From Candidatus Delongbacteria bacterium (GTDB taxonomy: Bacteria; Delongbacteria; UBA4055), in contig JAQICF010000267.1 of assembly GCA_027858795.1 (NCBI GenBank), positions 1-17,464 on the forward strand: 17,464 bases of DNA, given 5' to 3'. Below the pieces are notes generated by a model, which saw only the letters and a list, made by a program, of their open reading frames with translations, did no database searches and was not told where the DNA came from. This document shows positions 1 to 7,713 of the stretch, piece after piece (the stretch's first letter is position 1; each line of letters starts with the position of its first letter). Position numbers and translations under genes: made by a program.

Positions 1-270
1 GATGAAAGTATTTCTGAGCATTGTGTTAGAACTGTTCATGCAGAGCAGAACGCAATATGTCAGGCAGCAAAACTCGGAGTTTCTATTGACAAAGCAACAT
101 TATATTGCAGAATGACTCCCTGTAGAACCTGTGCGATGTTAATAATCAATAGTGGAATTACAAGAGTTGTTGTAGAGAGAAAATATCAACGTGGTCAGGA
201 ATCAGAAGAAATGTTCAAGCAAGCGGGTGTTGAACTGGTTATCATTCATGACGAAATTCAAAAATATTAA
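1..270 (+). CDS. dCMP deaminase (ComEB-type), C-terminal part
   Basis: The window opens inside this gene; 89 codons remain, ending at TAA 268-270. The visible part carries both halves of the zinc-dependent cytidine/deoxycytidylate deaminase signature. These are HAE at residues 13-15 of the fragment (zinc-ligand His and catalytic Glu) and PCRTC at 40-44 (the two zinc-ligand Cys). The preceding RTVHAEQNAI stretch and the following IINSGITRVVV are typical of dCMP deaminase and ComEB proteins. The family converts dCMP to dUMP, the precursor of dTMP; thymidylate kinase, which acts later in the same pathway, is encoded at 4824-5459. The start lies outside the window, so N-terminal features cannot be checked. 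It is separated from dnaG by a 187-bp repeat-filled gap and is probably a separate transcription unit. Confidence 0.9.
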   Translation, partial: DESISEHCVRTVHAEQNAICQAAKLGVSIDKATLYCRMTPCRTCAMLIINSGITRVVVERKYQRGQESEEMFKQAGVELVIIHDEIQKY

Positions 271-273
271 ACG

Positions 274-299
274 TAGGGACGGGGTTCATCTCCGTCCTA
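274..299. repeat. Palindromic repeat, GGACGG/CCGTCC stem
   Basis: GGACGG (277-282) and CCGTCC (292-297) form a G+C-rich hairpin with a 9-nt loop, 6 bp after the dCMP deaminase stop. No T-tract follows, so it is a poor intrinsic terminator. It resembles the TAGGGACGGG-type intergenic repeats found in many bacterial genomes. It could still act as a 3' RNA end for the deaminase transcript. Confidence 0.5.
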
Positions 300-323
300 A
301 AACGAATTAACAAACAATAAAAG

Positions 324-350
324 AAGATCCTGAAATAAATTCAGGATGAC
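324..350. repeat. Dispersed palindromic repeat, copy 1 (27 bp)
   Basis: Arms ATCCTGAA (327-334) and TTCAGGAT (340-347) flank a 5-nt loop. All 27 bp recur exactly at 12125-12151. Read on the minus strand it begins GTCATCCTGAA, the form of a widespread bacterial intergenic repeat. An identical second copy nearly 12 kb away rules out chance. Confidence 0.8.
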
Positions 351-361
351 GAAAAAACATA

Positions 362-415
362 AGATTGCCACACACCAGGGATTGATAAATCCATTATAGG
401 TGTTCGCAATGACAA
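362..415. repeat. Palindromic repeat of the TGTCATTGCGA type
   Basis: On the minus strand this reads from TGTCATTGCGAACACC to GGTGTGTGGCAATCT, with inner inverted arms ACACC (372-376) and GGTGT (399-403). The two ends match the common bacterial REP-like element that starts TGTCATTGCGA and ends GGCAATCT. Assignment rests on recalled similarity; there is no second copy in this window. Confidence 0.5.
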
Positions 416-421
416 ATGGAA

Positions 422-441
422 CAAGGGGTTTCAACCCCTTG
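422..441. repeat. Perfect palindrome CAAGGGGTT-TC-AACCCCTTG upstream of dnaG
   Basis: Nine-base arms with a 2-nt centre make a strong hairpin ending 16 bp before the dnaG start codon. The motif is similar in form (AAGGG, AT-rich centre, CCCTT) to the hairpins at 10633-10682. It is either another dispersed repeat or a structure in the dnaG leader RNA that could affect translation start. Confidence 0.6.
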
Positions 442-457
442 CAATGCAGGGAAATAA

Positions 458-2272
458 TTGATTTCAAAAGAGCAAATAGAATCGGTAGTTAACGCAGCAG
501 ACATTGTAGATGTGATCGGTGAAAGAATAGATCTTCGAAGATCCGGTGCCAATCATAAAGCTGCATGTCCTTTCCATGATGAGAAAACAGCATCATTTAT
601 GGTTTCCCATGCAAAGCAGATCTTCAAATGTTTTGGCTGTGGAGTAGCAGGAGATTCAATCAAATTTCTAATGCTATACGAAAATTTAAATTATCCTGAT
701 GCAATAAGATTATTGGCAGGCAGATACGGTATTGAAATAAAAGAAACATTCAGCTACCAAAATAATCATAATAAAACCGATGATGATAAAAAAGAGACTA
801 TGCGTAGTGCCATGAAATTAGCCACTGAGTTTTATCATCAAAATTTACTCAATGAGATCAAAAATGAAAATTCTCCGTTTTCAAAATATGTAAAAGAAAG
901 AGGATTAACAGAAGAAGATTGTAAAATTTTTCAAATAGGTTATGCCCCTGATAATTGGCACGCATTAAAAGAGAATGATAAATTTAGAGATATTGATGAT
1001 AAATTATTGATCGAAGCTGGATTAAGAAAGCAGAACGAAAAAGGTAATATTTATGATCTTTTCAGGAACAGACTGATGTTTCCAGTCTTCGATATTTTAG
1101 GTAATGTTATTGCATTCAGTGCAAGGACTTTGGATGAGGATGGAGTGCCTAAATATGTGAATTCCCCTGAGTCGGTGATTTATAAGAAAAGTAAAGTGTT
1201 CTTTGGATTTTACCAATCTAAAGATACTGTCAGAAAAACTCATTCGATGATCCTTGTTGAAGGTAATATGGATATGGTGTCAATGTTTAAAAACGGGTTT
1301 ACAAATACAGTGGCTTTATGCGGTACCGCATTCACTGAGGATCATGCCCAGATAATGAAAAGGAATGCAGAAAAGATAAATATTCTATTTGATGGCGATG
1401 CTGCAGGTCAGAAAGCTGCGATAAAAGCTTCTGAAATGCTTTTATCAAAGGGTGTTGATAATACTATTACAATGCTTCCTCAAGGAGAAGATCCTGATAC
1501 TTTTACTGAAAAATTTGGAAATGATGCGTTGCAAGAATTGATGGATAACTCTTTGAATCTAATAGATTTTAAATTAAAAGTATTAGGCAGTGTTGATAAA
1601 ATAGATGCAAAAATAGCAGCTTCCAGATCAATAATTGAATCGTTAAAAGTAATTAATGACGAAATGATCCTTGAACAGTACGTAAATGAAGCGGCAGAGA
1701 AATTAAATGTTGAAGTATATTTAATTCGGAATGCTTTAAAAAAAGGTAATCAACCAAGAAAAAACAGAACACAAAATATAGAGCCAACAGAAAAATATAT
1801 ATGTACTAAAAAAGATCTGTTTGAATTCAATATTTTATACCTGATGCTTAGCAACGATAAAGTATGCTCAGCATACTTGAGAACTATTGATGAATCTTAT
1901 TTCTTGAATCATGAAGCAACTCAATTATATATGAAATTTTATGAACTATATGAGGAAGGAGAGTCGATAAATTTAAATAATATTTTGGTTGACTTTGATG
2001 ACAAATTTAGGGATTTTTTTATAGACTATACTGCTAGCCAAGAAGGAGTGTTCCTTTCGGATATAGAAGAAGATGATGAGACTGGTCTTGATATCAAGAT
2101 CAATCAAGCATTCAAAGATAGTTTAAAAAAGATCAAGCATAGATTCTTCAAAAGAGAGATCAAGAAATTGTATGATGAACTTAAATTTACTTCCGACATT
2201 GAAGAACAAAATATAATCATTAGTAAGATTACAGAAATTAAAAGTCAAGAAATAGAAGTAGGTATTGGTTAA
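458..2272 (+). CDS. dnaG: DNA primase DnaG
   Basis: A 604-residue replicative primase that makes the RNA primers for lagging-strand and restart synthesis with the DnaB helicase. The N-terminal CHC2 zinc-binding domain shows C37, H40, C58 and C61. The central catalytic core has the RNRLMFPV segment (203-210), the Toprim acidic motif EGNMD (268-272) and DGDAAG (312-317), followed by EDPD (344-347). Residues after about 440 form the helicase-binding C-terminal part, which is poorly conserved. The usual EGYMD motif has Asn in place of Tyr here. TTG 458 is chosen because AGGGA (448-452) precedes it at good spacing and the protein then begins like other primases. Length is normal for the family. 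The stop overlaps the longest possible reading of the next gene, so the two are likely cotranscribed. Confidence 0.97.
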   Translation: MISKEQIESVVNAADIVDVIGERIDLRRSGANHKAACPFHDEKTASFMVSHAKQIFKCFGCGVAGDSIKFLMLYENLNYPDAIRLLAGRYGIEIKETFSYQNNHNKTDDDKKETMRSAMKLATEFYHQNLLNEIKNENSPFSKYVKERGLTEEDCKIFQIGYAPDNWHALKENDKFRDIDDKLLIEAGLRKQNEKGNIYDLFRNRLMFPVFDILGNVIAFSARTLDEDGVPKYVNSPESVIYKKSKVFFGFYQSKDTVRKTHSMILVEGNMDMVSMFKNGFTNTVALCGTAFTEDHAQIMKRNAEKINILFDGDAAGQKAAIKASEMLLSKGVDNTITMLPQGEDPDTFTEKFGNDALQELMDNSLNLIDFKLKVLGSVDKIDAKIAASRSIIESLKVINDEMILEQYVNEAAEKLNVEVYLIRNALKKGNQPRKNRTQNIEPTEKYICTKKDLFEFNILYLMLSNDKVCSAYLRTIDESYFLNHEATQLYMKFYELYEEGESINLNNILVDFDDKFRDFFIDYTASQEGVFLSDIEEDDETGLDIKINQAFKDSLKKIKHRFFKREIKKLYDELKFTSDIEEQNIIISKITEIKSQEIEVGIG

Positions 2273-2297
2273 AGTAAAATTAAAAAAGACGTGCGAA

Positions 2298-2993
2298 ATG
2301 AAAGATAAAATTGAATACTTAAAAAAGAGCAGAATGTTTAAAGATGTTAAAGATAAAGACCTTGAGCAGATATTGGAAATCTGTTCTTTTGAAGAGCAGA
2401 AAAAAGGGGATTTTGTTTTTGAAGAAGGTATATCCTGTCATTGGGTATATTTTGTATGTGCAGGAAGAGTTAAATTGTTAGCTCATTCTTCAAGTGGTAG
2501 AGATTTTATATTGAAGATCGTTTCTACAAATGACTTATTATCAGACAACAATATTTTATTTGATAGAGTACCGGAATGTATTTATAGCGCTCAGGCATTG
2601 GAAGATTCAGTTCTAATGAAGATCAGAGCAAATGATTTTTCAGCTTTATTAGATAAGCATAAAGAAATAAATCTAAACTACAATACTACTATTGACAAGC
2701 ATTTACGAGAAGCATATTCAAGTCTAAAGAATATGGCATTTGAAAAAGTTGAAAGAAGAATAGCAAGACATCTGATAAAATTTGCGAATAATACCGGAGA
2801 GCAACTAGAATCCGGGCTTAAACTGGGAGTAAAACTTTCAAGACAGGAAATTGCTAATCTGACTGGAACAACTATTGAAACTGCTATCAGAGTTATGAGT
2901 AAATTCAAGAAAGAGAAGATCCTTGTTGAAAAAGGTGGTTATATATTTATTAAAAATAAGCATGGATTAGTAAAAATGGCAGATGACTTCTAA
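2298..2993 (+). CDS. Crp/Fnr-family transcriptional regulator
   Basis: A cytoplasmic regulator with an N-terminal cyclic-nucleotide-binding-type beta barrel (about residues 10-125, including the GRVKLLAHSSSGRDFIL stretch) and a C-terminal winged helix. The HTH reads SRQEIANLTGTT followed by ETAIRVMSKFKKE, the classic Crp/Fnr recognition-helix pattern. The frame is open from TTG 2265, which would overlap dnaG by 8 bp and give 242 residues. I prefer ATG 2298 (231 residues) because MKDKIEYLKKSRMFKDV starts as family members usually do and the extra residues match nothing typical. Neither start has a convincing Shine-Dalgarno motif. No four-Cys Fe-S pattern like that of FNR is seen, so the ligand is unknown. 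The last codons lie in the first unit of a 19-bp tandem repeat. Confidence 0.9.
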   Translation: MKDKIEYLKKSRMFKDVKDKDLEQILEICSFEEQKKGDFVFEEGISCHWVYFVCAGRVKLLAHSSSGRDFILKIVSTNDLLSDNNILFDRVPECIYSAQALEDSVLMKIRANDFSALLDKHKEINLNYNTTIDKHLREAYSSLKNMAFEKVERRIARHLIKFANNTGEQLESGLKLGVKLSRQEIANLTGTTIETAIRVMSKFKKEKILVEKGGYIFIKNKHGLVKMADDF

Positions 2994-3057
2994 GATTAAT
3001 GATGACTTCTAAGATTAATGATGACTTTTAAGATTAATGATGACTTCTAAGATTAAG
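2982..3057. repeat. Four-copy 19-bp tandem repeat
   Basis: Four head-to-tail copies of GATGACTTCTAAGATTAAT occur at 2982-3000, 3001-3019, 3020-3038 (one C to T change) and 3039-3057 (last base G). The first copy contains the final codons and TAA of the Crp/Fnr gene. The final-base change in copy 4 helps create the AAGGA ribosome binding site of the next gene. Nineteen base pairs is close to two helical turns, so equivalent sites would lie on nearly the same DNA face. Confidence 0.95.
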
Positions 3058-3065
3058 GAATTACT

Positions 3066-4304
3066 ATGAGTTCAGGACAAAAGAAAATATTGAAACAACT
3101 GAAAAGATCTTATAAGAATAATAGTAGATATTATGCAATATTAGCTGATTATCTTTTCAAGAACGGCTCTGATAAGCAGGCTCAGGATCTATTGGAAGAA
3201 AATAATGATAAATATCCAGAATATACTTCTGGAAAGTTAGTATTAGGTGAAATATTCTATAGTAGAAAAGAATATTTAAGAGCTGAGGATATGTTTAAGC
3301 AAGTTATCGAAATAAATAAAAAATCTGTAAAAGCTCTTAAATACCTGGCTAACATTGAAAGCTTAAGAAAGGATAAAAAGGCTCAATTCAACTATTTAAC
3401 TGATGCTCTAAGATATGATTCTTTTGATCAGGATGCAAAAAACTTCATTCTAATGTATTCAGGGATGTACTCAGATGAAAAAGTTGCAGGAAGTAGCTAT
3501 TTTTCAGAGAGGATGTCTCAGCTTTTAGACAAAGATATTGTAAACCAGGCAATTGAAGGTTCTAACAAGTATAAATCTACCTACGATCTTGAAGAATTAT
3601 CCAGGATCGCTTTAGAAGAAAAAGAGAAGATGGATAAAGAAAATGATGAGATGGATAAAGAAAAGATAGGTATAGAATTAAATGAAAGTACTGAGGATGT
3701 CGATATTGATCTTGATCAAAAAGTTGGACAGGAAAATACAAGTTTCAACAAAGATGTTGAATTGAATGTCGAAAATGAATTCAAACAAACAATTGAAATA
3801 GAAAGAGATGACTCTGATGAACTTGGATTAAAAACCAAGACAGATATTGGGTTGAAAACTGAGTCAGATATTGAACATGAAGATAAAGTACTCGAAGAAT
3901 TTGAAAAAGAATTAGATGCATTTAAGACTAAATCAAGTATAGAAATACCCGTGCCGAACGACATATCTGAGATATTTGAATCTGTCGATGAAACTAAAGA
4001 AGAATCACAGCTTTTTGATCCAGAAGAAAAAAGAATAGCATTGAAAGATATTTTTTCTGATGCAAATAAGAATATTAAAACATTGGAAAAATATGGAAGG
4101 TTACTTGAAAAAGCTCCGGATAATAATGATTTTAAAGGGGAGTTCCTTTTAGCCAGATCTTCATTTATTAAACAAAGACTGGTAAATGAAATAGAATATT
4201 ACCAGGAAATGTCTGAGAAACATCCTGAAAATCCAAAATATTCCGCAAGATTGAAGTCTTTCCAAAGTATGATTAGTTCTGTGGATGATTATAATTTAAA
4301 CTGA
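3066..4304 (+). CDS. TPR-repeat protein with acidic central region
   Basis: A 412-residue protein, probably cytoplasmic because no signal peptide or membrane segment is seen. Residues about 20-130 are helical with tetratricopeptide spacing (for example the segments around YAILADYLFKNGSDKQAQ and GEIFYSRKEYLRAEDMFKQV). Residues about 175-315 are very rich in Glu, Asp and Lys and probably disordered. They contain short internal repeats, MDKE twice near 189-200 and GLKTKTDI/GLKTESDI in tandem at 254-269. The C-terminus (about 318-405) is again helical and TPR-like. AAGGA (3055-3059) lies 6 bp before ATG 3066. It sits 11 bp upstream of the SPOR-domain gene in the same run, which suggests a scaffold or envelope-related role, but the sequence does not reveal a specific function. 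Confidence 0.8.
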   Translation: MSSGQKKILKQLKRSYKNNSRYYAILADYLFKNGSDKQAQDLLEENNDKYPEYTSGKLVLGEIFYSRKEYLRAEDMFKQVIEINKKSVKALKYLANIESLRKDKKAQFNYLTDALRYDSFDQDAKNFILMYSGMYSDEKVAGSSYFSERMSQLLDKDIVNQAIEGSNKYKSTYDLEELSRIALEEKEKMDKENDEMDKEKIGIELNESTEDVDIDLDQKVGQENTSFNKDVELNVENEFKQTIEIERDDSDELGLKTKTDIGLKTESDIEHEDKVLEEFEKELDAFKTKSSIEIPVPNDISEIFESVDETKEESQLFDPEEKRIALKDIFSDANKNIKTLEKYGRLLEKAPDNNDFKGEFLLARSSFIKQRLVNEIEYYQEMSEKHPENPKYSARLKSFQSMISSVDDYNLN

Positions 4305-4315
4305 TGAGATAAATT

Positions 4316-4813
4316 ATGAATTTCAATAAATTATTAACTGCTATTTTGTTTCCTGCCTTGATGTTTTCACTAGTCGGGAAAAATATTGTACGATCTGAAT
4401 TTTCAAATGACTTTATTCCTGCAAATTACAATAAGCAGCAAATTGATGAAGATAAAATAATAACTTTGAAAGATAGATCAGATCTCCCTGAATTATTTAA
4501 AACAAAAAGTGCAGTTAAACAGGATCTTCGGTCTGACAGTACTATGCAAGCTATAAACGGCTATAGGGTACAAGTTTATAAGTCTGAAGAAATGATTGAT
4601 TCAAAGAACATGGAAAGCATGTATATTGAAATGTTCGGTGAAGATGAAGTTAAACTTATTTTTGAACAACCATTTTATAAAATAAGGATCGGAAATCTTA
4701 GAAATAGAGAGGAAGGTGAGGATTTTCAGGAAATTTTGAAACAGAGAGGTATTCGTAATACCATTCTTGTTCCCGATATGGTTACTGTGCTTATGCCGGT
4801 AACTAAAAAATAA
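4316..4813 (+). CDS. Exported SPOR-domain protein
   Basis: A 165-residue protein. Residues 1-27 look like a signal peptide or N-terminal anchor (basic start, hydrophobic LLTAILFPALMFSLVG). A linker follows, then a C-terminal SPOR-type domain at about 79-155. Its two diagnostic strands are visible: GYRVQVYKS near 82-90 and FYKIRIGNLRN near 120-130. SPOR domains bind denuded peptidoglycan glycan strands at division septa, so a periplasmic cell-wall or division role is likely by family. No lipobox Cys is present. It starts 11 bp after the TPR gene and ends 10 bp before tmk; its Shine-Dalgarno motif is weak. Confidence 0.75.
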   Translation: MNFNKLLTAILFPALMFSLVGKNIVRSEFSNDFIPANYNKQQIDEDKIITLKDRSDLPELFKTKSAVKQDLRSDSTMQAINGYRVQVYKSEEMIDSKNMESMYIEMFGEDEVKLIFEQPFYKIRIGNLRNREEGEDFQEILKQRGIRNTILVPDMVTVLMPVTKK

Positions 4814-4823
4814 ATTTAGGACT

Positions 4824-5459
4824 ATGAGTTCATATATGATAATTTCGTTTGAAGGTTTAGATGGCTGCGGTAAATCTACACAAATAAAAAAGCTGCAGGT
4901 ATATTTAGAATCTCTTGGGAAAAAAGTTAAAATTCTAAGAGAACCCGGTGGGAACAGTATTAGTGAGAAGATCAGAGACATTCTCCTGGATAAAAAGAAT
5001 TTAAATATGGTCTATGAAACTGAGTTGTTGTTATATCTTTCTAGTAGAGCACAATTGATCAAAGAAGAAGTACTGCCACTATTGGAAAGTGATCACATAG
5101 TTCTTTTAGACAGATTCATAGATTCTACTACTGCTTATCAGGGCTACGGTAGAGGATTAGATATTGATCTTATAGATAACTTAAATCGTTTTGTTACCAT
5201 AAATGGAAAGTATCTTCCGGAAATAACATTTTTCTTCGATCTTGATCCTAAAGCATCTTTAAACAGAGTTACGACTAGAGGTGAGGAAATAAACAGGATG
5301 GAAGCTGTAAAATTTGAATTCTTTGAGAAAGCACATAAAGGTTTTCATATCATCCAACAGAAAAATCCTGAAAGGATAATAAAAATTGATGGTTCTCTTG
5401 AACCTGATGAAGTATTTGAAAGTTTAAAAACAGAAATGGAAAAAAGAATTAAAATATGA
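4824..5459 (+). CDS. tmk: Thymidylate kinase
   Basis: A 211-residue dTMP kinase (dTMP + ATP to dTDP + ADP), cytoplasmic. The P-loop is GLDGCGKST (11-19), preceded by ISFE as usual. The DR motif at 96-97, within LLDRFIDSTTAYQGYGRGL, contacts the phosphate donor and acceptor region. The LID segment RVTTRGEEINRME (148-160) carries the arginines. Arg in the LID and none in the P-loop fits the bacterial type II enzymes. Length is normal. ATG 4824 is chosen over ATG 4836 because TAGGA lies just upstream of it. The last four bases, ATGA, overlap the start of the protease gene, indicating translational coupling. Confidence 0.96.
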   Translation: MSSYMIISFEGLDGCGKSTQIKKLQVYLESLGKKVKILREPGGNSISEKIRDILLDKKNLNMVYETELLLYLSSRAQLIKEEVLPLLESDHIVLLDRFIDSTTAYQGYGRGLDIDLIDNLNRFVTINGKYLPEITFFFDLDPKASLNRVTTRGEEINRMEAVKFEFFEKAHKGFHIIQQKNPERIIKIDGSLEPDEVFESLKTEMEKRIKI

Positions 5460-7084
5460 AAAGAATAATTTTATCAATATTTATACTTATAAATTTACTT
5501 TCTGCCGCAGAGAAAACAGATTATTATGCAGAGATGTCCGAAAATATCAAATTGTTCTTTGATGTGATGAGAACCTTGAATGAGCAGTATGTTGATACCA
5601 TGGATGTTGAGGAGTTGATGACAAGCAGTATTAACTCAATGTTGAAAACTTTAGACCCTTATACTGTTCTTCTGGATGAGGATGAGGCTACACACTATGA
5701 CGAGCTTAATTCAGGTAATTACAGTGGTATAGGCATATATATAGGTACTAGTGGTGCGGACAAAAGACTTACTGTGGTTTCTCCAATGGATGATACTCCT
5801 GCATCCCGCGTTGGTTTGAAAGCAGGTGACAGAATAATGTTCATAGGTAAAAAATCTACCGATGGAATGACTACGAAAGATGCGTCTAAGTATCTTAGAG
5901 GAGATGATGGGACAAAAGTCACTATTACCATTGAAAGATTAAGTAAAAGTAAATTATTAGATTTTGAGATAACGAGAGAGAAGATAAATATAAAAAATAT
6001 ACCTTACTCAGGTATGTTGGATAATAACGTAGGTTATATTAAAGTGAGTCAGTTCATGGGGACTACCTATCATGATTTTTCTATTGCTATGGAGAAATTA
6101 ATTGCAGAGGGTGCTCATGCCATGATAATTGATCTTAGATATAATCCGGGAGGTTTACTGGGTGCTGCAGTTAAACTTGCCAACACAGTTATAGATAAAA
6201 ACAAATTGATCGTATCAACAAAAGGACGTGCTGGAACTAAAGATAGTGAATATTTCACTTACTTAACTCCGATCGATACAGAAATGCCTTTAGTGGTATT
6301 AATAAACGGTTCCAGTGCCTCAGCCTCCGAGATCTTGAGTGGTTCACTTCAGGATTATGATAGAGCCGTTATAATCGGGGAACCTTCTTTCGGTAAAGGA
6401 CTTGTACAGCAGATATTTAATGTTGGTAGATTATCCTCAAAATCGTTGAAAATAACCGTGAGAAAATACTTTACATCCAGTGGTCGATTGATCCAGAAAG
6501 AAGATTATTTCCATGAGGATAAAGAGGAGAAGGAGGATTTACCGGTTTTTAGTTCTTTGTTGAATGAAAGAGAGGTTGTTTCAGGTCAGGGTATCATTCC
6601 TGACATAATCATCGAAAATCCTAAAGAATCATTATATATATTAAATCTGAAAATGAAGAATAAATTCAATGATTTTTTATATTACTACATAAAAGAAAAT
6701 CATGATTTTAAATATAAAGATATAGTTACTAAAGAATTACTTTCATCATTTAAAAGTTATATCAAAGAATGTGATTTTGAGTATGATCTGAAAGGAGAAA
6801 GAGAGATAGATTCACTTTTTGTTTACTCAGAGAAGAATGAATATTCCAAAGATATTATTGCTAAATTGAATGAACTCAAGAAAGAATTTGAAGATCAGAA
6901 AGGTTCTGATTTTGAGAATAATTTAAATTCAATAAAGAAATATATAGCTATTGAATTTGGCATCTATACACATGGTAATCAAGAGAAATATAAGATCTTG
7001 ATAAATAATGATATGCAAATTAAAAAAGCTGTACAGATATTATCCAGAAGAAAAGAATATTACGAGATATTAGGGTATAAATAA
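5456..7084 (+). CDS. C-terminal processing peptidase, S41 family
   Basis: A 542-residue exported serine protease that trims or degrades periplasmic proteins from their C-termini. A signal peptide is seen at 1-18 (MKRIILSIFILINLLSAA). A PDZ domain spans about 85-165, beginning at the GIGIYIG stretch. The S41 core includes GYIKVSQF (193-200), DLRYNPGG (226-233) and the catalytic Ser-Lys dyad. S289 in NGSSASASE and K314 in SFGKG are 25 residues apart, as in E. coli Prc, with the conserved Gln at 318. After about residue 345 the protein continues for nearly 200 charged, mostly helical residues, longer than minimal CtpA-type enzymes. It overlaps tmk by 4 bp and ends 11 bp before the AMMECR1 gene. 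The SPOR protein and this protease are the two envelope proteins of the operon. Confidence 0.93.
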   Translation: MKRIILSIFILINLLSAAEKTDYYAEMSENIKLFFDVMRTLNEQYVDTMDVEELMTSSINSMLKTLDPYTVLLDEDEATHYDELNSGNYSGIGIYIGTSGADKRLTVVSPMDDTPASRVGLKAGDRIMFIGKKSTDGMTTKDASKYLRGDDGTKVTITIERLSKSKLLDFEITREKINIKNIPYSGMLDNNVGYIKVSQFMGTTYHDFSIAMEKLIAEGAHAMIIDLRYNPGGLLGAAVKLANTVIDKNKLIVSTKGRAGTKDSEYFTYLTPIDTEMPLVVLINGSSASASEILSGSLQDYDRAVIIGEPSFGKGLVQQIFNVGRLSSKSLKITVRKYFTSSGRLIQKEDYFHEDKEEKEDLPVFSSLLNEREVVSGQGIIPDIIIENPKESLYILNLKMKNKFNDFLYYYIKENHDFKYKDIVTKELLSSFKSYIKECDFEYDLKGEREIDSLFVYSEKNEYSKDIIAKLNELKKEFEDQKGSDFENNLNSIKKYIAIEFGIYTHGNQEKYKILINNDMQIKKAVQILSRRKEYYEILGYK

Positions 7085-7095
7085 GGATCAATCTA

Positions 7096-7662
7096 ATGTT
7101 ACATGACCAAGTTAAATTACTTTTGTTGAGCATAGCACGTAAGAATATAATTGCAGCTATAAATGGAAATAATTTAAGAGATATCTTAAAAGATGAAAGA
7201 TTACCTGAAGTTGTTTATGAAAAAGGTGCGGTTTTTGTTACTTTGACCCAAGAAGGATTATTGCGGGGATGCGTTGGTTCGTTGGAAGCTTATCAACCTT
7301 TGGTGGATGATGTTTTGGATAATTCTTTTAATGCTGCTTTCAGAGACTCCAGATTTGCCAAAGTAGCTAAAGATGAAATGAAGAATATTAAAATTGAAAT
7401 ATCACTTTTATCGAATAGACAGGAAATTGATTATTATACATTTTCAGATCTAAAGAAAAAGATTAAACCTAAAGTACATGGTGTATACTTGACTTATGCA
7501 GGACATTCTGCTACTTTCTTACCTCAGGTATGGGATGAATTGGTTTCTCATGAGACATTCTTTGTTCATTTGGCTCAGAAGGCAGGATTAGCACCGGATT
7601 TTATTTTTCATAAACATCCTAAGATCGAGGTTTATACTGTAGAGAAGTTTAAAGAAGGATAA
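7096..7662 (+). CDS. AMMECR1-domain protein
   Basis: A 188-residue protein covering the AMMECR1 domain almost end to end. The diagnostic motif is LRGCVGSLEA (56-65), followed by the conserved FRDSRF segment (82-87) and the C-terminal region around FLPQVWDELVSHETFFVHLAQKAG (read from about 138 on). AMMECR1-like proteins have no firmly established bacterial reaction. In many genomes they occur with MEMO and radical SAM genes (the AmmeMemoRadiSam trio), but neither partner is visible in this window. AAGGA near 7083-7087 serves ATG 7096. It is the last gene of the plus-strand run and ends in a convergent terminator region. Confidence 0.9.
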   Translation: MLHDQVKLLLLSIARKNIIAAINGNNLRDILKDERLPEVVYEKGAVFVTLTQEGLLRGCVGSLEAYQPLVDDVLDNSFNAAFRDSRFAKVAKDEMKNIKIEISLLSNRQEIDYYTFSDLKKKIKPKVHGVYLTYAGHSATFLPQVWDELVSHETFFVHLAQKAGLAPDFIFHKHPKIEVYTVEKFKEG

Positions 7663-7670
7663 TTTTTTTG

Positions 7671-7713
7671 ATTCGTTTTTTTAACGAATTTATTAACAGA
7701 ATAGAATTCGTTA
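7671..7713. terminator. Convergent terminator region with three alternating arms
   Basis: ATTCGTT (7671-7677), TAACGAATT (7682-7690) and AATTCGTTA (7705-7713) can pair in two mutually exclusive ways. The first pair has a 5-T loop; the second has perfect 9-bp arms and a 14-nt loop. A T-run precedes it (7663-7669) and a T-rich stretch follows. It separates the AMMECR1 gene from the convergent ATP-cone gene and includes that gene's stop codon, so it probably ends transcription from both sides. Confidence 0.6.

Noticed and set aside
2265..2297. TTG start for the Crp/Fnr regulator, giving 11 extra residues
   Set aside because: The extension has no match to the usual family start and its spacing to the nearest AGG is too short; ATG 2298 fits better, though the choice is not certain.
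2982..3057. CRISPR or attachment-site array
   Set aside because: The units are directly adjacent without spacers and overlap a stop codon; this is a plain tandem duplication.
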